A stretch of 64,000 nt of DNA from Brenneria izadpanahii (GCF_017569925.1 NZ_CP050854.1:3162001-3226000); one strand, 5' to 3'. Counted from the first letter of the stretch, positions 17,196 to 28,169 are shown. Translations and numbers: made by a program. The notes: generated by a model from the letters alone, not told the origin.

Positions 17196-17319
17196 TGACT
17201 ATATCCAATAAATAAGTCGCTTAAGAAAATGGCAACCAGAACCGATACCCTTTATGCAGCGGACTTGTCTATGGATTGTCAGCCAACAAACGCGCATACC
17301 ATTTCTAGGGAGGAGCATT

Positions 17320-17661
17320 ATGTCAATATCTATTGATGCAGCAGGAAGCAGCGCCGCCATCGCTGGCGGAACAGGCAATACCAGCGCTGAAACCCGCATT
17401 TTAAATCGTATCGAAGTTCTGAATAAGCAATTGAAGACGCTGGTATCACAAGCCTTGTCCGCCGAAAGCAGTAAAGAGCGGGAGGCGATCCTCGCACAAA
17501 GAAAGATGATCCAGTCGGAAATATCCATGCTGCAGGCTGAGTTGGCAAAAATTCAGCTTGAACAGTTTGCGGCGGCTCAAAATAAGAAAGAGATCGAAGA
17601 AATGAACGCGGCGACCAAAACGAGTGATGGCGCGCCACAGGATAACAGCGGCAAGGCATAA
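17320..17661 (+). CDS. FlxA-like family protein
   Basis: A 113-residue protein. It has a Gly/Ala/Ser-rich start (MSISIDAAGSSAAIAGGTG) and a long amphipathic helix or coiled coil from about residue 25 to 95 (ILNRIEVLNKQLKTL, then ILAQRKMIQSEISMLQAEL). This is the pattern of the FlxA-like family; FlxA in E. coli is linked to the flagellar regulon, but its function is unknown. The ATG at 17320 has GGGAGG 6-7 bases upstream; an earlier in-frame ATG at 17254 lacks a site. Codon use looks like host core genes, unlike the AT-rich cluster next to it. Confidence 0.75.
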   Translation: MSISIDAAGSSAAIAGGTGNTSAETRILNRIEVLNKQLKTLVSQALSAESSKEREAILAQRKMIQSEISMLQAELAKIQLEQFAAAQNKKEIEEMNAATKTSDGAPQDNSGKA

Positions 17662-17801
17662 GCGGTAGAGGCTCGCTTGCCGCCGGCCTGCCTTTATTTA
17701 TGCAGAGGCAGAAACCGTTTCGTGCGCCGGAATGCCGCCATTTCTATGCTATGCCGCAGCCCGCATTCGGCCCAGGCGCGGCGGGCTTGCGGCGCAAACG
17801 G

Positions 17802-19811
17802 TCAGGACGCGGCGATAAACTGTGCTCGCAAAGCCTGAACCTGATCGCGCAGTTCGGCAGCCTCTTCAAATTCCAGATTCTGCGCATGCGTCATCATCTT
17901 GCTTTCCAGCTCGCGAATCTTCTGTTCCAGCGCTTTCGGCGTCATTAACTGATAGCCCGCAGCCGGCTCGGCGGCTTTTTTACCTCGCCCTTTGCCTTTA
18001 TGGTTCGGCTGGCCCAATTGCAGAATATCGGCGATTTTCTTATTCAACCCCTGCGGTACGATGCCGTGTTCATGGTTGTAAGCCTGCTGTTTCTCACGCC
18101 GGCGTTCCGTTTCGCTAATCGCCCGTTCCATGGACGGCGTAATTCTGTCGCCATACAGAATGGCTTTACCGTTCAGGTTTCGCGCCGCACGACCGATGGT
18201 CTGAATCAGCGAGCGCTCGGAACGCAGGAAACCTTCTTTATCGGCATCCAGAATCGCCACCAGCGACACTTCCGGCATATCCAGCCCTTCCCGCAACAGG
18301 TTGATGCCCACCAGCACGTCAAACTCGCCAAGCCGCAGATCGCGGATAATCTCGACGCGCTCCACCGTATCGATATCAGAGTGCAGATAACGCACCCGCT
18401 CGCCGTGCTCTTCCAGATATTCCGTCAAATCTTCCGCCATTCGTTTGGTCAGCGTGGTGACCAGCACCCGCTCGTTCACGGCGGCGCGCAACCGGATCTC
18501 CGACAGCAAATCGTCCACCTGGGTGGCGACCGGCCTGACCTCCAGCACCGGATCGAGCAGGCCGGTGGGCCGCACCACCTGATCGATCACTTCGCCGCCG
18601 GATTTTTCCAACTCATAGTTGCCCGGCGTCGCCGATACATAAATGGTCTGCGGCGCCAGCGCCTCAAACTCCTCGAACTTCAGCGGCCGGTTATCCAACG
18701 CCGACGGCAGGCGGAAGCCGTACTCCACCAGCGTTTCTTTGCGCGCCCGGTCGCCGCGGTACATACCGCCAATCTGCGGGATGGTGACGTGCGATTCGTC
18801 GACCACCAGCAGCCCATCGGCCGGCAGATAGTCAAACAGGGTCGGCGGCGGCTCTCCGGGCCCGCGCCCGGAGAGATAGCGCGAGTAGTTTTCGATCCCC
18901 GAGCAATAACCAAGCTCGTTCATCATTTCCAGGTCAAACTGCGTTCGCTGGCTCAGCCGCTGCTCTTCCACCAGCTTATCGTTCGCCAGCAGTATTTTGC
19001 GGCGTTCGGCCAGTTCAACCTTGATATCCTCCATCGCCTGCAAGATACGCTCGCGCGGCGTCACATAGTGCGTTTTCGGATAGATGGTATAGCGCGGCAC
19101 GGTTTGCAGAATCTGCCCGGTCAACGGGTCGAACAGCGACAGGCGTTCCACCTCCTCATCAAACAGCTCGACGCGCAGCGCCACCTCGTCGGACTCGGCA
19201 GGGAAAATATCAATCACTTCGCCCCGAACGCGGAAGGTTCCGCGCTGAAACGCCTGATCGTTACGGGTATATTGCAGCTCCGCCAGACGCCGCAAAATCG
19301 CGCGCTGGTCGATAAGCATCCCCTTCGTCAGATGCAGCATCATTTTCAGATACAGATCGGGATCGCCCAAACCATAAATGGCGGAAACCGAGGCGACCAC
19401 CACCACGTCGCGCCGCTCCAGCATGGCTTTGGTCGCCGAGAGCCGCATCTGCTCAATATGTTCGTTGACCGACGCATCCTTCTCAATGAAGGTATCGGAA
19501 CTCGGCACATAGGCTTCCGGCTGATAGTAGTCGTAATAAGAGACGAAATATTCCACCGCGTTATCCGGGAAAAACGCCTTCATTTCCCCGTAAAGCTGGG
19601 CGGCCAGCGTTTTATTGGGGGCCAGCACCATGGTGGGACGGTTCAGATCGGCGATCACGTTGGCGATGGTAAAGGTTTTACCCGATCCGGTTACGCCCAA
19701 CAGCGTCTGATGCGCCAATCCATCCTCTAACCCTTCCTTTAAACGGCGAATGGCTTCCGGCTGATCGCCCGCTGGTTTAAATTCGGAATTCAGTTTGAAT
19801 ACTTTACTCAT
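17802..19811 (-). CDS. uvrB: Excinuclease ABC subunit B
   Basis: A 669-residue UvrB, the helicase-like damage-verification subunit of nucleotide excision repair that takes DNA from UvrA and recruits UvrC. Walker A GVTGSGKT is near residue 39; the beta-hairpin region [21 protein letters not shown] is at about 93-113; the DESH box of motif II is in [17 protein letters not shown] near 338; motif VI is QTIGRAARN near 540; the C-terminal UVR domain ends the protein ([29 protein letters not shown]). Length matches the E. coli protein. A LexA box lies upstream. Confidence 0.97.
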   Translation of the reverse strand: MSKVFKLNSEFKPAGDQPEAIRRLKEGLEDGLAHQTLLGVTGSGKTFTIANVIADLNRPTMVLAPNKTLAAQLYGEMKAFFPDNAVEYFVSYYDYYQPEAYVPSSDTFIEKDASVNEHIEQMRLSATKAMLERRDVVVVASVSAIYGLGDPDLYLKMMLHLTKGMLIDQRAILRRLAELQYTRNDQAFQRGTFRVRGEVIDIFPAESDEVALRVELFDEEVERLSLFDPLTGQILQTVPRYTIYPKTHYVTPRERILQAMEDIKVELAERRKILLANDKLVEEQRLSQRTQFDLEMMNELGYCSGIENYSRYLSGRGPGEPPPTLFDYLPADGLLVVDESHVTIPQIGGMYRGDRARKETLVEYGFRLPSALDNRPLKFEEFEALAPQTIYVSATPGNYELEKSGGEVIDQVVRPTGLLDPVLEVRPVATQVDDLLSEIRLRAAVNERVLVTTLTKRMAEDLTEYLEEHGERVRYLHSDIDTVERVEIIRDLRLGEFDVLVGINLLREGLDMPEVSLVAILDADKEGFLRSERSLIQTIGRAARNLNGKAILYGDRITPSMERAISETERRREKQQAYNHEHGIVPQGLNKKIADILQLGQPNHKGKGRGKKAAEPAAGYQLMTPKALEQKIRELESKMMTHAQNLEFEEAAELRDQVQALRAQFIAAS

Positions 19812-19927
19812 AATCGAATACGTTTCTCTTGGATGGGCTGCCGGATGTCAAGCGAATGGAACCGGATGGCTATCGTCGGCACTCACAGTATTATGGAAAT
19901 CAATCTCAGGCTTTGCCACCACCATGA

Positions 19928-19947
19928 TACTGGATATAAAAACAGCA
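19928..19947 (-). promoter_or_regulatory. LexA (SOS) box upstream of uvrB
   Basis: TACTGGATATAAAAACAGCA has the CTG-N10-CAG core with an AT-rich centre. It lies about 117-136 bases before the uvrB start, as expected for the SOS-regulated promoter. Confidence 0.8.
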
Positions 19948-20241
19948 TCAAGGGGATTATGATCCGCGCGCGCGATTAATCCACCAACCGGCTTGCCAAC
20001 ACATCGGTTTTCAGTTCGCCGGTAAAATATTTATCCCCAGATTAATAATTTTGCTAATGAATAGGAGATAGTCGCTGCCGCTAATTTATGCAACTGCATG
20101 TCATCAACGGGAAAGGGACTTGATTTTAAATAACGCAATGATTTAAAAAGAGTTAACAAAAAAGCAGAGAATAACGTCAACCTGGCGGGAACCCGCGTCG
20201 TTTCTCGCCTGGCATGGTTTTTCTATCTCTAATGCACACAG

Positions 20242-20264
20242 TTATCCACAGAAATAGTGGATAA
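20242..20264. promoter_or_regulatory. Inverted pair of DnaA-box-like sequences
   Basis: TTATCCACA is followed by AGTGGATAA, giving a perfect 8-bp dyad (TTATCCAC/GTGGATAA) around 7 bases. The left half is a perfect DnaA box (TTATNCACA); the right half differs at the last base. No origin-type AT-rich repeats adjoin it. Confidence 0.5.
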
Positions 20265-20576
20265 CCCCCACAACCCCGCATCCGCTCTGCGCTGCCGAAA
20301 TACTATCGTCACATAATAGAGGTATCGATATAGGTTTTCTTCACCTTTTTTCTGCAATTTATCTGATAAATATTAGGTGAAAAAACGATAAGCGCGGGAA
20401 CTGACAGATACGCGCATAGCCCACGCTGTCAAGGGCTAAGATGCGAATTTCAAGATATTTTTTCTACCGGGCGCTGATGAATATGACGCTAATTATCAGC
20501 GCGGGAATAGCGATAAAATATACTATTAACGCCATCCCCTATTTACTATTTAGGATTGCCGATGGGAAAATTTACG

Positions 20577-21254
20577 TTACGCCAGCCGAGTCAAATCGAC
20601 ATACTGTCCTAAATTTCGCGACAGGGGATCGGCCAAATGCGGAATTTCCCCCAGCATCGGCGCAGACAACCGCTGTCGTAAGCTGGACAGATATTCCTGA
20701 TGCCGTTTTCCCGGCGGCATAATATCGTTGGCGATCCAGCCGCTGAGCGTCAGCCCGGCCTGTCTGACGGCGCAGGCGGTCAGCAACGCGTGATTAATGC
20801 AGCCGAGTTTGATCCCCACCACCAAAATAACCGGCAGTTGTTCCCGCGCCACCCAGTCAGCAAAGGTTTCCCGCTCCGACAGCGGCGTCAGCCAGCCTCC
20901 GGCGCCTTCCACCAGCAGCCAGTCGGCCTGCGCTGCCAGCGCTTGCAGCCCGGCGGAAAGCTCAGCCAGCCGAATCGGCCGCCGTTGCGCGGCGCTGACG
21001 ATATGCGGCGACGTCGGCTCGACGAACGCCACCGGATTGACGGCATGGTAATCAAGCCGCACGCTGCTATTAGCCTGAAGCGATAACGCATCGCCGTTAC
21101 GTATTCCTTCCGGCGTAACGTCACAGCCGGATGCCACCGGCTTATACCCCGCGGTGCGGTATCCGGCCTGATTAGCGGCTTGCAACAACGCGCTGCTGGC
21201 AACCGTTTTACCGACCTCCGTATCGGTTCCTGTCACAAACCAGCGTCTAGTCAC
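20577..21254 (-). CDS. bioD: Dethiobiotin synthetase
   Basis: A 225-residue ATP-dependent enzyme that makes the ureido ring of dethiobiotin from 7,8-diaminononanoate and CO2. The N-terminal P-loop FVTGTDTEVGKTVASSAL (about 6-23), GYKPVASG near 37 and the EGAGGWLTPL motif near 115 are diagnostic. Last gene of the bioBFCD operon; overlaps bioC by 8 bases. Confidence 0.96.
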   Translation of the reverse strand: MTRRWFVTGTDTEVGKTVASSALLQAANQAGYRTAGYKPVASGCDVTPEGIRNGDALSLQANSSVRLDYHAVNPVAFVEPTSPHIVSAAQRRPIRLAELSAGLQALAAQADWLLVEGAGGWLTPLSERETFADWVAREQLPVILVVGIKLGCINHALLTACAVRQAGLTLSGWIANDIMPPGKRHQEYLSSLRQRLSAPMLGEIPHLADPLSRNLGQYVDLTRLA

Positions 21255-22014
21255 GATAAATTACTCCATAAACCAGTTGATAACTAAGCGGGTAGCCATC
21301 CTCTCGCGGCGGGTACGACGCGGAGAGCGCCGCAAGACGCTTACGGCTGAGCAAACCGGGCGTCCGCCCCTGATGCAGCCAGGTGGCGCCGATACCTTTC
21401 AGCGATTTGAGCAAGGCCGGCACATCAGGAAAACAGCAGGTGACGCATTCCTGATGAAGTTGGTAACGATAAGGGCGGCAAGCGGCTTCAATGGCGGAAA
21501 CGGGCAGAAACCGATTCACCCGGCGGGTGCCGTCCAAACGCTGCCAGGCCTGAGCCAGCTCAATCAGCGAGCCTTCCGCCAGCGTGGAAAATGCGATCGC
21601 GCCGCCGGCGCGGGTAACCCGGTGGAATTCGGCCAACGCCGCAGGCAGATCATCGCACCACTGCACCGCCAGATTGCTGTAGCTGATGTCCACGCTGCAA
21701 TCCGCCAGCGGCAGATTTTCTATGTCCCCCAGCACATAACGCGCGGCGGAGCGCCGTTCTGCGGCGCAGGCCAGCATCTCCGCGGATAGATCCAGCGCCG
21801 TCACGCTTTTCCCCAACTGCTGCCAGCAACGGCTGAAATACCCGGTTCCGCAGCCGGCATCCAGCACCTGCCGCCCGTTGTGAGCCGCGATCATGTTGAG
21901 TAATCGCTCGCCGCTGGCGCGTTGCAGCGCGGCAAAGCGGTCATAGCTGGCGGCCGCCCGGCCAAAAGCCCGGGCAATAGCCTGTTTGTTATGCGTATGC
22001 GCGTCAGACAGCAT
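21247..22014 (-). CDS. bioC: Malonyl-ACP O-methyltransferase
   Basis: A 255-residue SAM-dependent methyltransferase that methylates malonyl-ACP to start pimelate synthesis. The SAM motif [13 protein letters not shown] is at about 50-62, followed by [11 protein letters not shown] and [19 protein letters not shown] (around 105-123), typical of BioC. Overlaps bioF by 11 bases and bioD by 8, so translation is coupled. The start [21 protein letters not shown] fits the family. Confidence 0.95.
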   Translation of the reverse strand: MLSDAHTHNKQAIARAFGRAAASYDRFAALQRASGERLLNMIAAHNGRQVLDAGCGTGYFSRCWQQLGKSVTALDLSAEMLACAAERRSAARYVLGDIENLPLADCSVDISYSNLAVQWCDDLPAALAEFHRVTRAGGAIAFSTLAEGSLIELAQAWQRLDGTRRVNRFLPVSAIEAACRPYRYQLHQECVTCCFPDVPALLKSLKGIGATWLHQGRTPGLLSRKRLAALSASYPPREDGYPLSYQLVYGVIYRD

Positions 22015-23152
22015 GATGCAGCACCGTCAACAGCCGTTCGATATCTTCCGGCCGGTGCGCCGCCGTCAGCGTAATCCTTAGCCGGGCGCTGCCGGGGGGA
22101 ACCGTGGGAGGACGCATCGCACTGACCCACAGCCCCTGCGCGCGAACTCGCGCCGTCAACGCCAATGCGCGGGCATTGTCGCCCACCACCAGCGGCTGAA
22201 TGGCGCATTGGGAATCCATCAGTTGGAAAGCGGCGGCATCGCAACCGGCACGGAACTGGGCGATATTGCGCCGTAGCTGCGCGCGCAACGCCTCGCCCTG
22301 CCGGATACACGCCAGCGACGCGCTCAATGCGCACGCCTGCGCCGCGGGCATGGAGGTGCTGTAAATTAAATGGCGGGCAAATTGCAGCAGATATTCCGCC
22401 AGCGGTTCCGCGCATAGCACGGCGGCGCCGCTGACGCCGAAGGCTTTGCCGAAAGTGACGATCAAGAGTTCGGGCTTTACGCCCTGCGACCAACAGCTCC
22501 CCCGCCCTTCATCCCCCTGGACGCCGATGCCGTGCGCATCATCCACCATCAGCCATGCGCCATGTTCACGGCACAGCGCATGCAGCGGCGCGAGCGGCGC
22601 GGCGTCGCCGTCCATGCTGAAGACGCCCTCGGTCATCGCCAGCGCTTGCCCCTCGGCCGTTTTCTCCAACAGTTGCCGCAACGAATCTTCATCGTTGTGG
22701 ATAAAGCGCCGCAAGGTTGCCGGCGAATGCGCGGCAGCCTCCAGCAAAGAGGCATGGCTCAGCCTATCGGCCAGAATACGGTCGCCCTTCTGGGTCAACG
22801 CCGCCACCACCGCCTGATTCGCGGCATAACCGGAAATAAATAACAGCGCGCGCGGATAGCCCAGCCAGTCGGCCAGTTGCCGTTCCAGCCGCGCGTGGGC
22901 GTCGGTATAACCGGTGACATGGCCGGAGCCGCCGCTGCCGACGCCATAGCGCTCCGCCCCCTGCCGCCAGGCCTGAATGATATCGGGATGACGGCTCAAC
23001 CCCAGATAGTCATTGCTGGAAAAATTGATGTAGCGCTGTCCCTCCAGTTCCAGCCAACGGCCATTCCCCCCCTGATTCGCCTGCCGCGTCCGGTAGGCGT
23101 CATCCTGGCGGCGCTGTTCCAACGCCGACGCAATACGTTGTTGCCAGCTCAT
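22004..23152 (-). CDS. bioF: 8-amino-7-oxononanoate synthase
   Basis: A 382-residue PLP enzyme joining L-alanine and pimeloyl-ACP/Co[16 protein letters not shown] at about 42-56, the glycine-rich [11 protein letters not shown] near 72-82, [10 protein letters not shown] near 200, and the PLP lysine in [14 protein letters not shown] near 230 match the family. Second gene of the operon; 63 bases separate it from bioB. Confidence 0.96.
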   Translation of the reverse strand: MSWQQRIASALEQRRQDDAYRTRQANQGGNGRWLELEGQRYINFSSNDYLGLSRHPDIIQAWRQGAERYGVGSGGSGHVTGYTDAHARLERQLADWLGYPRALLFISGYAANQAVVAALTQKGDRILADRLSHASLLEAAAHSPATLRRFIHNDEDSLRQLLEKTAEGQALAMTEGVFSMDGDAAPLAPLHALCREHGAWLMVDDAHGIGVQGDEGRGSCWSQGVKPELLIVTFGKAFGVSGAAVLCAEPLAEYLLQFARHLIYSTSMPAAQACALSASLACIRQGEALRAQLRRNIAQFRAGCDAAAFQLMDSQCAIQPLVVGDNARALALTARVRAQGLWVSAMRPPTVPPGSARLRITLTAAHRPEDIERLLTVLHHAV

Positions 23153-23215
23153 TGGCTCATCCGCCCTTTGGGATCCGCCTTACCGCGGCGATGTTCCTTA
23201 TATCGCGGCATTTTT

Positions 23216-24256
23216 TTATACCGCGGCATTGTAGAACTGGTCCGTATCGGCATGGGTGGTTAACTGCTGCGTCAGCCGCTCCTGCTGTTGATTGTCGCCG
23301 TATTCGATCTCGGTCTGCTGCGGATTCAGCCCCAGCTTGCGGAACAGCGCCAAATCTTTGTCCTCTTTGGGGTTCGGCGTGGTGAGCAGTTTGCAGCCAT
23401 AGAAAATGGAGTTGGCGCCGGCCATAAAGCACATCGCCTGCGTCTGTTCGTTCATCTGCTCGCGTCCGGCGGATAAGCGCACGTATGACGTCGGCATCAT
23501 GATGCGGGCCACGGCGATGGTGCGGATGAAATCGAACGGATCGACGTCCTCGTTATCGGCCAGCGGCGTACCTTTTACCTTGACCAGCATATTGATCGGC
23601 ACGCTTTCCGGCGGCTTAGGCAGGTTAGCCAACTGCACCAGCAGGCCCGCGCGGTCGCGCACCGTTTCCCCCAGACCGACGATGCCGCCGGAGCACACTT
23701 TGATCCCGGCGTTACGCACCTTATCCAGCGTATCCAACCGCTCCTGATAGCTGCGGGTAGTGATGATGCTGCCGTAAAATTCGGGCGAGGTGTCCAGATT
23801 GTGGTTATAAAAATCCAGACCGGCCGAAGCCAGACGCTCCGCCTGATCGCCGTTCAACGTTCCCAGCGTCATGCAGGTTTCCATGCCCAGCGCCTTTACG
23901 CCCTGCACCATCTTTTCCAGATACGGCATGTCGCGCTCATGCGGATTCTTCCAGGCGGCGCCCATGCAGAAACGGGTCGAGCCCGCGGCCTTCGCCTGAC
24001 GGGCGGACGCCAACACCTGATCCACCTGCATCAGCCGTTCGGTTTCAATCCCCGTGCGGTAGCGGGAGCTTTGCGGGCAATATTTACAGTCTTCAGGACA
24101 GGCTCCGGTTTTAATCGACAACAGCGTGCTCACCTGCACCTGCCGGGGATCGAAATGCTGGCGGTGAACCTGCTGGGCTTCAAACATCAGTTCCAGAAAG
24201 GGCTTATCGAAGAGATTTTGCGCTTGCTCAAGCGTCCAGTGAATGCGGTCTGCCAT
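23216..24256 (-). CDS. bioB: Biotin synthase
   Basis: A 346-residue radical-SAM enzyme that inserts sulfur into dethiobiotin. The SAM cluster motif [10 protein letters not shown] is at about 53-62. The other conserved cysteines are in RFCMGAAWK near 95 and ETCMTLGTL near 128, and the [12 protein letters not shown] motif follows at about 150-161. First gene of the leftward bio operon, divergent from bioA across the BirA operator. Confidence 0.97.
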   Translation of the reverse strand: MADRIHWTLEQAQNLFDKPFLELMFEAQQVHRQHFDPRQVQVSTLLSIKTGACPEDCKYCPQSSRYRTGIETERLMQVDQVLASARQAKAAGSTRFCMGAAWKNPHERDMPYLEKMVQGVKALGMETCMTLGTLNGDQAERLASAGLDFYNHNLDTSPEFYGSIITTRSYQERLDTLDKVRNAGIKVCSGGIVGLGETVRDRAGLLVQLANLPKPPESVPINMLVKVKGTPLADNEDVDPFDFIRTIAVARIMMPTSYVRLSAGREQMNEQTQAMCFMAGANSIFYGCKLLTTPNPKEDKDLALFRKLGLNPQQTEIEYGDNQQQERLTQQLTTHADTDQFYNAAV

Positions 24257-24308
24257 GTCGGCATCTCCAAAATAAAAACACTTCGTCAGTTTAAATTAAC
24301 CCTTTATA

Positions 24309-24342
24309 CTGTCAACCAACTCAATGCTATTTTAGTTTACGA
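24309..24342. promoter_or_regulatory. BirA (biotin repressor) operator between bioB and bioA
   Basis: CTGTCAACC and AGTTTACGA, separated by 16 bases, match the E. coli bio operator TTGTAAACC-N16-GGTTTACAA at 7 of 9 positions in each half. It lies between the divergent bioB and bioA starts, as in E. coli. BirA-biotinyl-AMP bound here would repress both directions. Confidence 0.8.
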
Positions 24343-24345
24343 AAG

Positions 24346-25641
24346 ATGATGATGACCCCTGCCGATCTCGCCTTTGACCAACGCCACATCTGGCACCCTT
24401 ACACGTCAATGACCCGGCCGTTGCCCTGCTATCCGGTCGTCGCGGCCGAGGGCGCCGAGCTTCAGCTTGATAATGGACGCCGCCTGGTAGACGGCATGTC
24501 CTCCTGGTGGGCGGCGATCCACGGTTATAACCATCCGGCCATCAATCAAGCGTTGCAGCAGCAGATGTCGCAAATGTCGCACGTAATGTTCGGCGGCATT
24601 ACCCACCCGCAGGCGGTGGCGCTGTGCCGTCGGCTGACGGCTATCACGCCGGAGGCGCTGGAATGCGTGTTTTTGGCGGACTCCGGCTCGGTGGCCGTCG
24701 AAGTGGCGCTGAAAATGGCGTTGCAGTACTGGCAGTCCCGCGGTCAGAATCGTCAGCGCTTTCTGACGCTGCGCCACGGCTATCACGGCGATACCTTCGG
24801 CGCGATGTCGGTCTGCGATCCGCAAAATTCGATGCACAGTCTGTATCAGGGCTATCTGCCCCGGCATCTGTTCGTCGATGCGCCGCAGTGCCGGTTTGAC
24901 GGCGTCTGGGATGAAGAAGATCTCGCCCCGCTGCGCGCTCAGTTGGCCGAACATGCGCAGCAGGTGGCGGCGGTGGTGCTGGAGCCTATCGTACAGGGCG
25001 CCGGCGGCATGCGTTTTTATCATCCGCGTTATCTGCGGCAGGTCCGGGAACTCTGCGACCAATACGGTCTGCTGCTGATTGCCGATGAGATCGCCACCGG
25101 ATTCGGCCGGACCGGCAAGCTGTTCGCCTGTGAGCATGCGGGGATCGCGCCGGATATCATGTGCCTGGGTAAAGCGCTGACCGGCGGCTATCTGACGCTC
25201 TCCGCCACGCTCGCCACCCGCCAGGTTGCGGAAACCATCAGTAACGGCGCGGCGGGCTGTTTTATGCATGGCCCGACGTTTATGGGCAATCCGCTGGCCT
25301 GTGCGGCGGCCAACGCCAGTCTGGCGCTGCTGGCGGAGAACCGCTGGCCGCAGCAGGTAACGGCTATCGAGCAGCAGTTGCGTCAGGCGCTGACGCCTTT
25401 ATCCGCCTGCCCCGAGGTGGCGGATGTGCGCGTGCTGGGCGCAATTGGCGTAGTGGAAACGCGCCGACCGGTCAATATGGCGCGTTTACAACACTTTTTC
25501 GTTGAGCGCGGCGTATGGATCCGTCCATTCGGTAAACTCATTTATCTGATGCCGCCATTTATTATTCAGCCGGCGCAGTTGCGCCGGCTTACCGATGCTA
25601 TCGCCGAAGCCCTATCCGCGCGTTATTTATTTAACGAATGA
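24346..25641 (+). CDS. bioA: Adenosylmethionine--8-amino-7-oxononanoate transaminase
   Basis: A 431-residue class III aminotransferase that uses SAM as amino donor to make 7,8-diaminononanoate. [15 protein letters not shown] near the start, [15 protein letters not shown] around 50-64, [15 protein letters not shown] around 242-256 and the PLP lysine in [10 protein letters not shown] near 276 align closely with E. coli BioA. Three ATGs in a row at 24346, 24349 and 24352 make the exact start ambiguous. Divergent from bioB. Confidence 0.97.
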   Translation: MMMTPADLAFDQRHIWHPYTSMTRPLPCYPVVAAEGAELQLDNGRRLVDGMSSWWAAIHGYNHPAINQALQQQMSQMSHVMFGGITHPQAVALCRRLTAITPEALECVFLADSGSVAVEVALKMALQYWQSRGQNRQRFLTLRHGYHGDTFGAMSVCDPQNSMHSLYQGYLPRHLFVDAPQCRFDGVWDEEDLAPLRAQLAEHAQQVAAVVLEPIVQGAGGMRFYHPRYLRQVRELCDQYGLLLIADEIATGFGRTGKLFACEHAGIAPDIMCLGKALTGGYLTLSATLATRQVAETISNGAAGCFMHGPTFMGNPLACAAANASLALLAENRWPQQVTAIEQQLRQALTPLSACPEVADVRVLGAIGVVETRRPVNMARLQHFFVERGVWIRPFGKLIYLMPPFIIQPAQLRRLTDAIAEALSARYLFNE

Positions 25642-25761
25642 ACAAAATATCGCCGATCCGACTCAAGGCGCAAATTAATGTAGCGAGGGGAAAGTTGTGA
25701 TCGGTGGCACACTAATTATATTAGCGTTATGATTAGCCCATCAGTTAATCAGGACTTCCCC

Positions 25762-26172
25762 ATGCGTAATACGATCACCCTTTGCTGGCAGTATTTACGC
25801 GCTTTCGCATTGATTTACCTCTGTCTGCTGGCAGGCAATGCGATATCCGCGCTACTCCCGATTGTTATTCCCGGCAGCATTATCGGCATGCTGATTTTAT
25901 TCTCGCTTCTCGCTTCGCAGATCCTGCCGTCGGACTGGGTCAGACCCGGTTGCCATATGTTTATTCGCCATATGGCGATGCTGTTTGTTCCGATCGGGGT
26001 GGGCGTGATGAACTATTACGATCTGCTCAGCCAACAGTTCGGCCCGATTGTTATCTCCTGTCTGATCAGTACCTTTTTTGTGATGCTCGTCGTCGGTTTC
26101 AGCACGCAACTTATGCAGAGAGAACACGCTATCGCTGGCGAAAAAGAATTATTACCCAAGGATAAAGAATAA
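25762..26172 (+). CDS. yohJ: CidA/LrgA family membrane protein YohJ
   Basis: A 136-residue protein with four hydrophobic segments. [20 protein letters not shown], the [21 protein letters not shown] block (about 37-57) and [24 protein letters not shown] (about 68-91) match E. coli YohJ. The family is holin-like and is linked to murein turnover, solute or pyruvate export in Gram-positives; its role here is unproven. The ATG at 25762 follows AGGA; an upstream in-frame ATG at 25729 would add residues absent from homologues. Overlaps yohK (TAATG). Confidence 0.92.
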   Translation: MRNTITLCWQYLRAFALIYLCLLAGNAISALLPIVIPGSIIGMLILFSLLASQILPSDWVRPGCHMFIRHMAMLFVPIGVGVMNYYDLLSQQFGPIVISCLISTFFVMLVVGFSTQLMQREHAIAGEKELLPKDKE

Positions 26173-26867
26173 TGCTCGCCTATATATGGTGGTCATTGCC
26201 ACTTACGCTGCTGGTCTTTTTTGCCGCCCGGAAGCTGGCGGCGTGGACAAAAATATCGTTGCTGAACCCGTTACTGGTTTCGATGGCTATTATTATTCCC
26301 TTGTTGCTGCTGCTGCGGATCCCTTACGACCACTACTTTAAAGGCAGCGAAGTGCTCAACGATCTGCTTCAACCCGCGGTCGTCGCCCTGGCCTTCCCGC
26401 TGTATGAGCAGTTGCACCAGATTCGGGCCCGTTGGAAATCCATCATCAGCGTCTGCTTCATCGGCAGCGTCGCCGCTATCGTCTCCGGGACGCTGGTCGC
26501 GCTATGGCTGGGCGCGTCGACTGAAATCGCCGCCTCCGTACTGCCAAAATCCGTTACCACGCCAATCGCCATGGCGGTAGCCAGTTCGATCGGCGGCATT
26601 CCCGCCATCAGCGCGGTATGCGTGATTTTCGTGGGTATCGTGGGCGCCGTAACCGGCCATAGCCTGTTCGACCGCGTCGGCATTAGAACCAAAGCGGCGC
26701 GCGGCCTGTCAATGGGCACCGCCTCGCACGCCCTGGGCACCGCACGCTGTGCCGAGGCGGATTTTCAGGAAGGCGCTTTCAGCTCGCTGGCGCTGGTCAT
26801 CTGCGGGATTATCACCTCGCTGCTGGCGCCGTTTATTTTCCCCATCCTGCTGGCGTTTTTTAAATAA
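26172..26867 (+). CDS. yohK: CidB/LrgB family membrane protein YohK
   Basis: A 231-residue polytopic membrane protein. The conserved LrgB block SVTTPIAMAVASSIGGIPAISAV (about 124-146) is followed by MGTASHALGTARCAE (about 180-194). It partners YohJ, with which it overlaps by one base, so the two are co-translated. Confidence 0.93.
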   Translation: MLAYIWWSLPLTLLVFFAARKLAAWTKISLLNPLLVSMAIIIPLLLLLRIPYDHYFKGSEVLNDLLQPAVVALAFPLYEQLHQIRARWKSIISVCFIGSVAAIVSGTLVALWLGASTEIAASVLPKSVTTPIAMAVASSIGGIPAISAVCVIFVGIVGAVTGHSLFDRVGIRTKAARGLSMGTASHALGTARCAEADFQEGAFSSLALVICGIITSLLAPFIFPILLAFFK

Positions 26868-26882
26868 CCTTCCAGCTTTCCA

Positions 26883-26913
26883 TACGGGTTAAAGCTCGGC
26901 GCTTTAACCCGTA
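26883..26913 (+). terminator. Hairpin downstream of yohK
   Basis: A perfect 13-bp stem (TACGGGTTAAAGC/GCTTTAACCCGTA) with a 5-base loop. The T-run is offset by a few bases, so termination efficiency is unclear. Confidence 0.6.
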
Positions 26914-27089
26914 AAAACTATTTCCTCATCCCGCGTCTATTGCCGCCATCCCTCGCACGATTTGATTTACACCTCATATTGATAATATCAATTTCATTTG
27001 TTTCATAGATAACGAGATATATATCACTATTTATTATTTATCTGATTCCTATTATGGTTGCCTGTATTGGTTCAAAGAGATAGGCCGCT

Positions 27090-27974
27090 ATGCACCCACG
27101 ATTTAATGACGCATTCCAACAATTACCGGCTCGTTTGCAATCCGCGCTTAAGCCTATTCTGGACAGGCGGAACTTTGCCGCCATGTTGACTGCTGATGAA
27201 GTGAAAATGTTGGGCGCCGCCGCCCGGCTGGACGGCAATGACCTGGCGTTTGCGCTGCTGCCGCTGGCGGCCGCCTACGCCCTGCCGCGCATTTCTCATT
27301 TTTCTGTGGGCGCGATCGCCCAGGGCGTCAGCGGCAGTTTTTATTTCGGCGCCAACATGGAGTTCAGCGGGGCGCAGTTGCAGCAAACGGTACATGCCGA
27401 GCAAAGCGCCATTACCCACGCCTGGTTGCGCAATGAACGGGCGCTGCGTTCGATAACGGTGAATTACACGCCGTGCGGCCATTGCCGGCAGTTTATGAAT
27501 GAACTAAACGCCGCGTCTTCTTTACGCATCCAATTGCCGGGACGTCAGCCCGCGCTGCTCGGCCATTATCTCCCCGATTCGTTCGGCCCCGACACTCTGA
27601 ACATCAGCACGCGGTTAATGGATGAAGTCGACCACGCCTATACGCTGCCGGATAGCGATCCCTTATCCGTTGCCGCACTGGAAGCCGCCAATCATAGCCA
27701 CGCGCCGTACAGCCAGGCGATAAGCGGCGTTGCATTAGCAACGGCCGGCGGTAATATCTATACCGGCCGCTACGCCGAAAATGCGGCATTCAATCCCAGC
27801 CTTCCTCCTTTGCAGGCGGCGCTTAATCTGATGAATCTGGCCGGCGAGAAGCACACGGAAATACGCCGGGCGGCCGTTGTCGAACGCCGTAACGTCGCCA
27901 TAAGCCAATGGGCGATCGCCAAAGCGATATTAAATGAACTCGGCTGTAAAAATGTCACATTACATTTCATCTGA
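27090..27974 (+). CDS. cdd: Cytidine deaminase
   Basis: A 294-residue enzyme converting cytidine/deoxycytidine to uridine/deoxyuridine in pyrimidine salvage. This is the long, two-domain enterobacterial form. The catalytic zinc site is visible in [12 protein letters not shown] (HAE, about 101-103) and PCGHCRQF (about 128-135); the substrate-binding [11 protein letters not shown] lies just before. The inactive C-terminal repeat [14 protein letters not shown] is present. A terminator follows at 28004-28030. Confidence 0.96.
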   Translation: MHPRFNDAFQQLPARLQSALKPILDRRNFAAMLTADEVKMLGAAARLDGNDLAFALLPLAAAYALPRISHFSVGAIAQGVSGSFYFGANMEFSGAQLQQTVHAEQSAITHAWLRNERALRSITVNYTPCGHCRQFMNELNAASSLRIQLPGRQPALLGHYLPDSFGPDTLNISTRLMDEVDHAYTLPDSDPLSVAALEAANHSHAPYSQAISGVALATAGGNIYTGRYAENAAFNPSLPPLQAALNLMNLAGEKHTEIRRAAVVERRNVAISQWAIAKAILNELGCKNVTLHFI

Positions 27975-28003
27975 TTAATAAAATGAGTAACGAGGTTAAT
28001 TAG

Positions 28004-28030
28004 AAGCTGTTGAATCGTTACAGCTTTTTA
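28004..28030 (+). terminator. Intrinsic terminator of cdd
   Basis: AGCTGT/ACAGCT stem with a short loop, followed by TTTTTA. Confidence 0.7.
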
Positions 28031-28169
28031 TATTTATTGACGCAAGTCATATGTAACTATTTTAATTAACATTATCTGTACATATTTCACGGGTAATTTA
28101 AGATCGGGACTGCAATAATTTCGCACTACCACCTAAATTCGTTTCCGTCACCAAAAGAGTAAAAAAGTC

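Larger units (their letters stand above)
19812..20576. other. Intergenic region between uvrB and bioD
   Basis: Nothing coding is supported in these 765 bases. They contain the uvrB LexA box, an inverted DnaA-box pair at 20242-20264, and a long imperfect dyad at about 20340-20390 (TTCACCT...AGGTGAA enclosing ATTTATC/ATAAAT) that could form a cruciform or RNA hairpin downstream of bioD. Confidence 0.6.

Noticed and set aside
18000..19730. 576-codon plus-strand frame
   Set aside because: Antisense shadow of uvrB; His/Arg-rich translation typical of a reversed frame.
20441..20722. 93-codon plus-strand frame
   Set aside because: Overlaps the 3' end of bioD on the other strand, has no ribosome binding site and a low-complexity end; not a credible gene.
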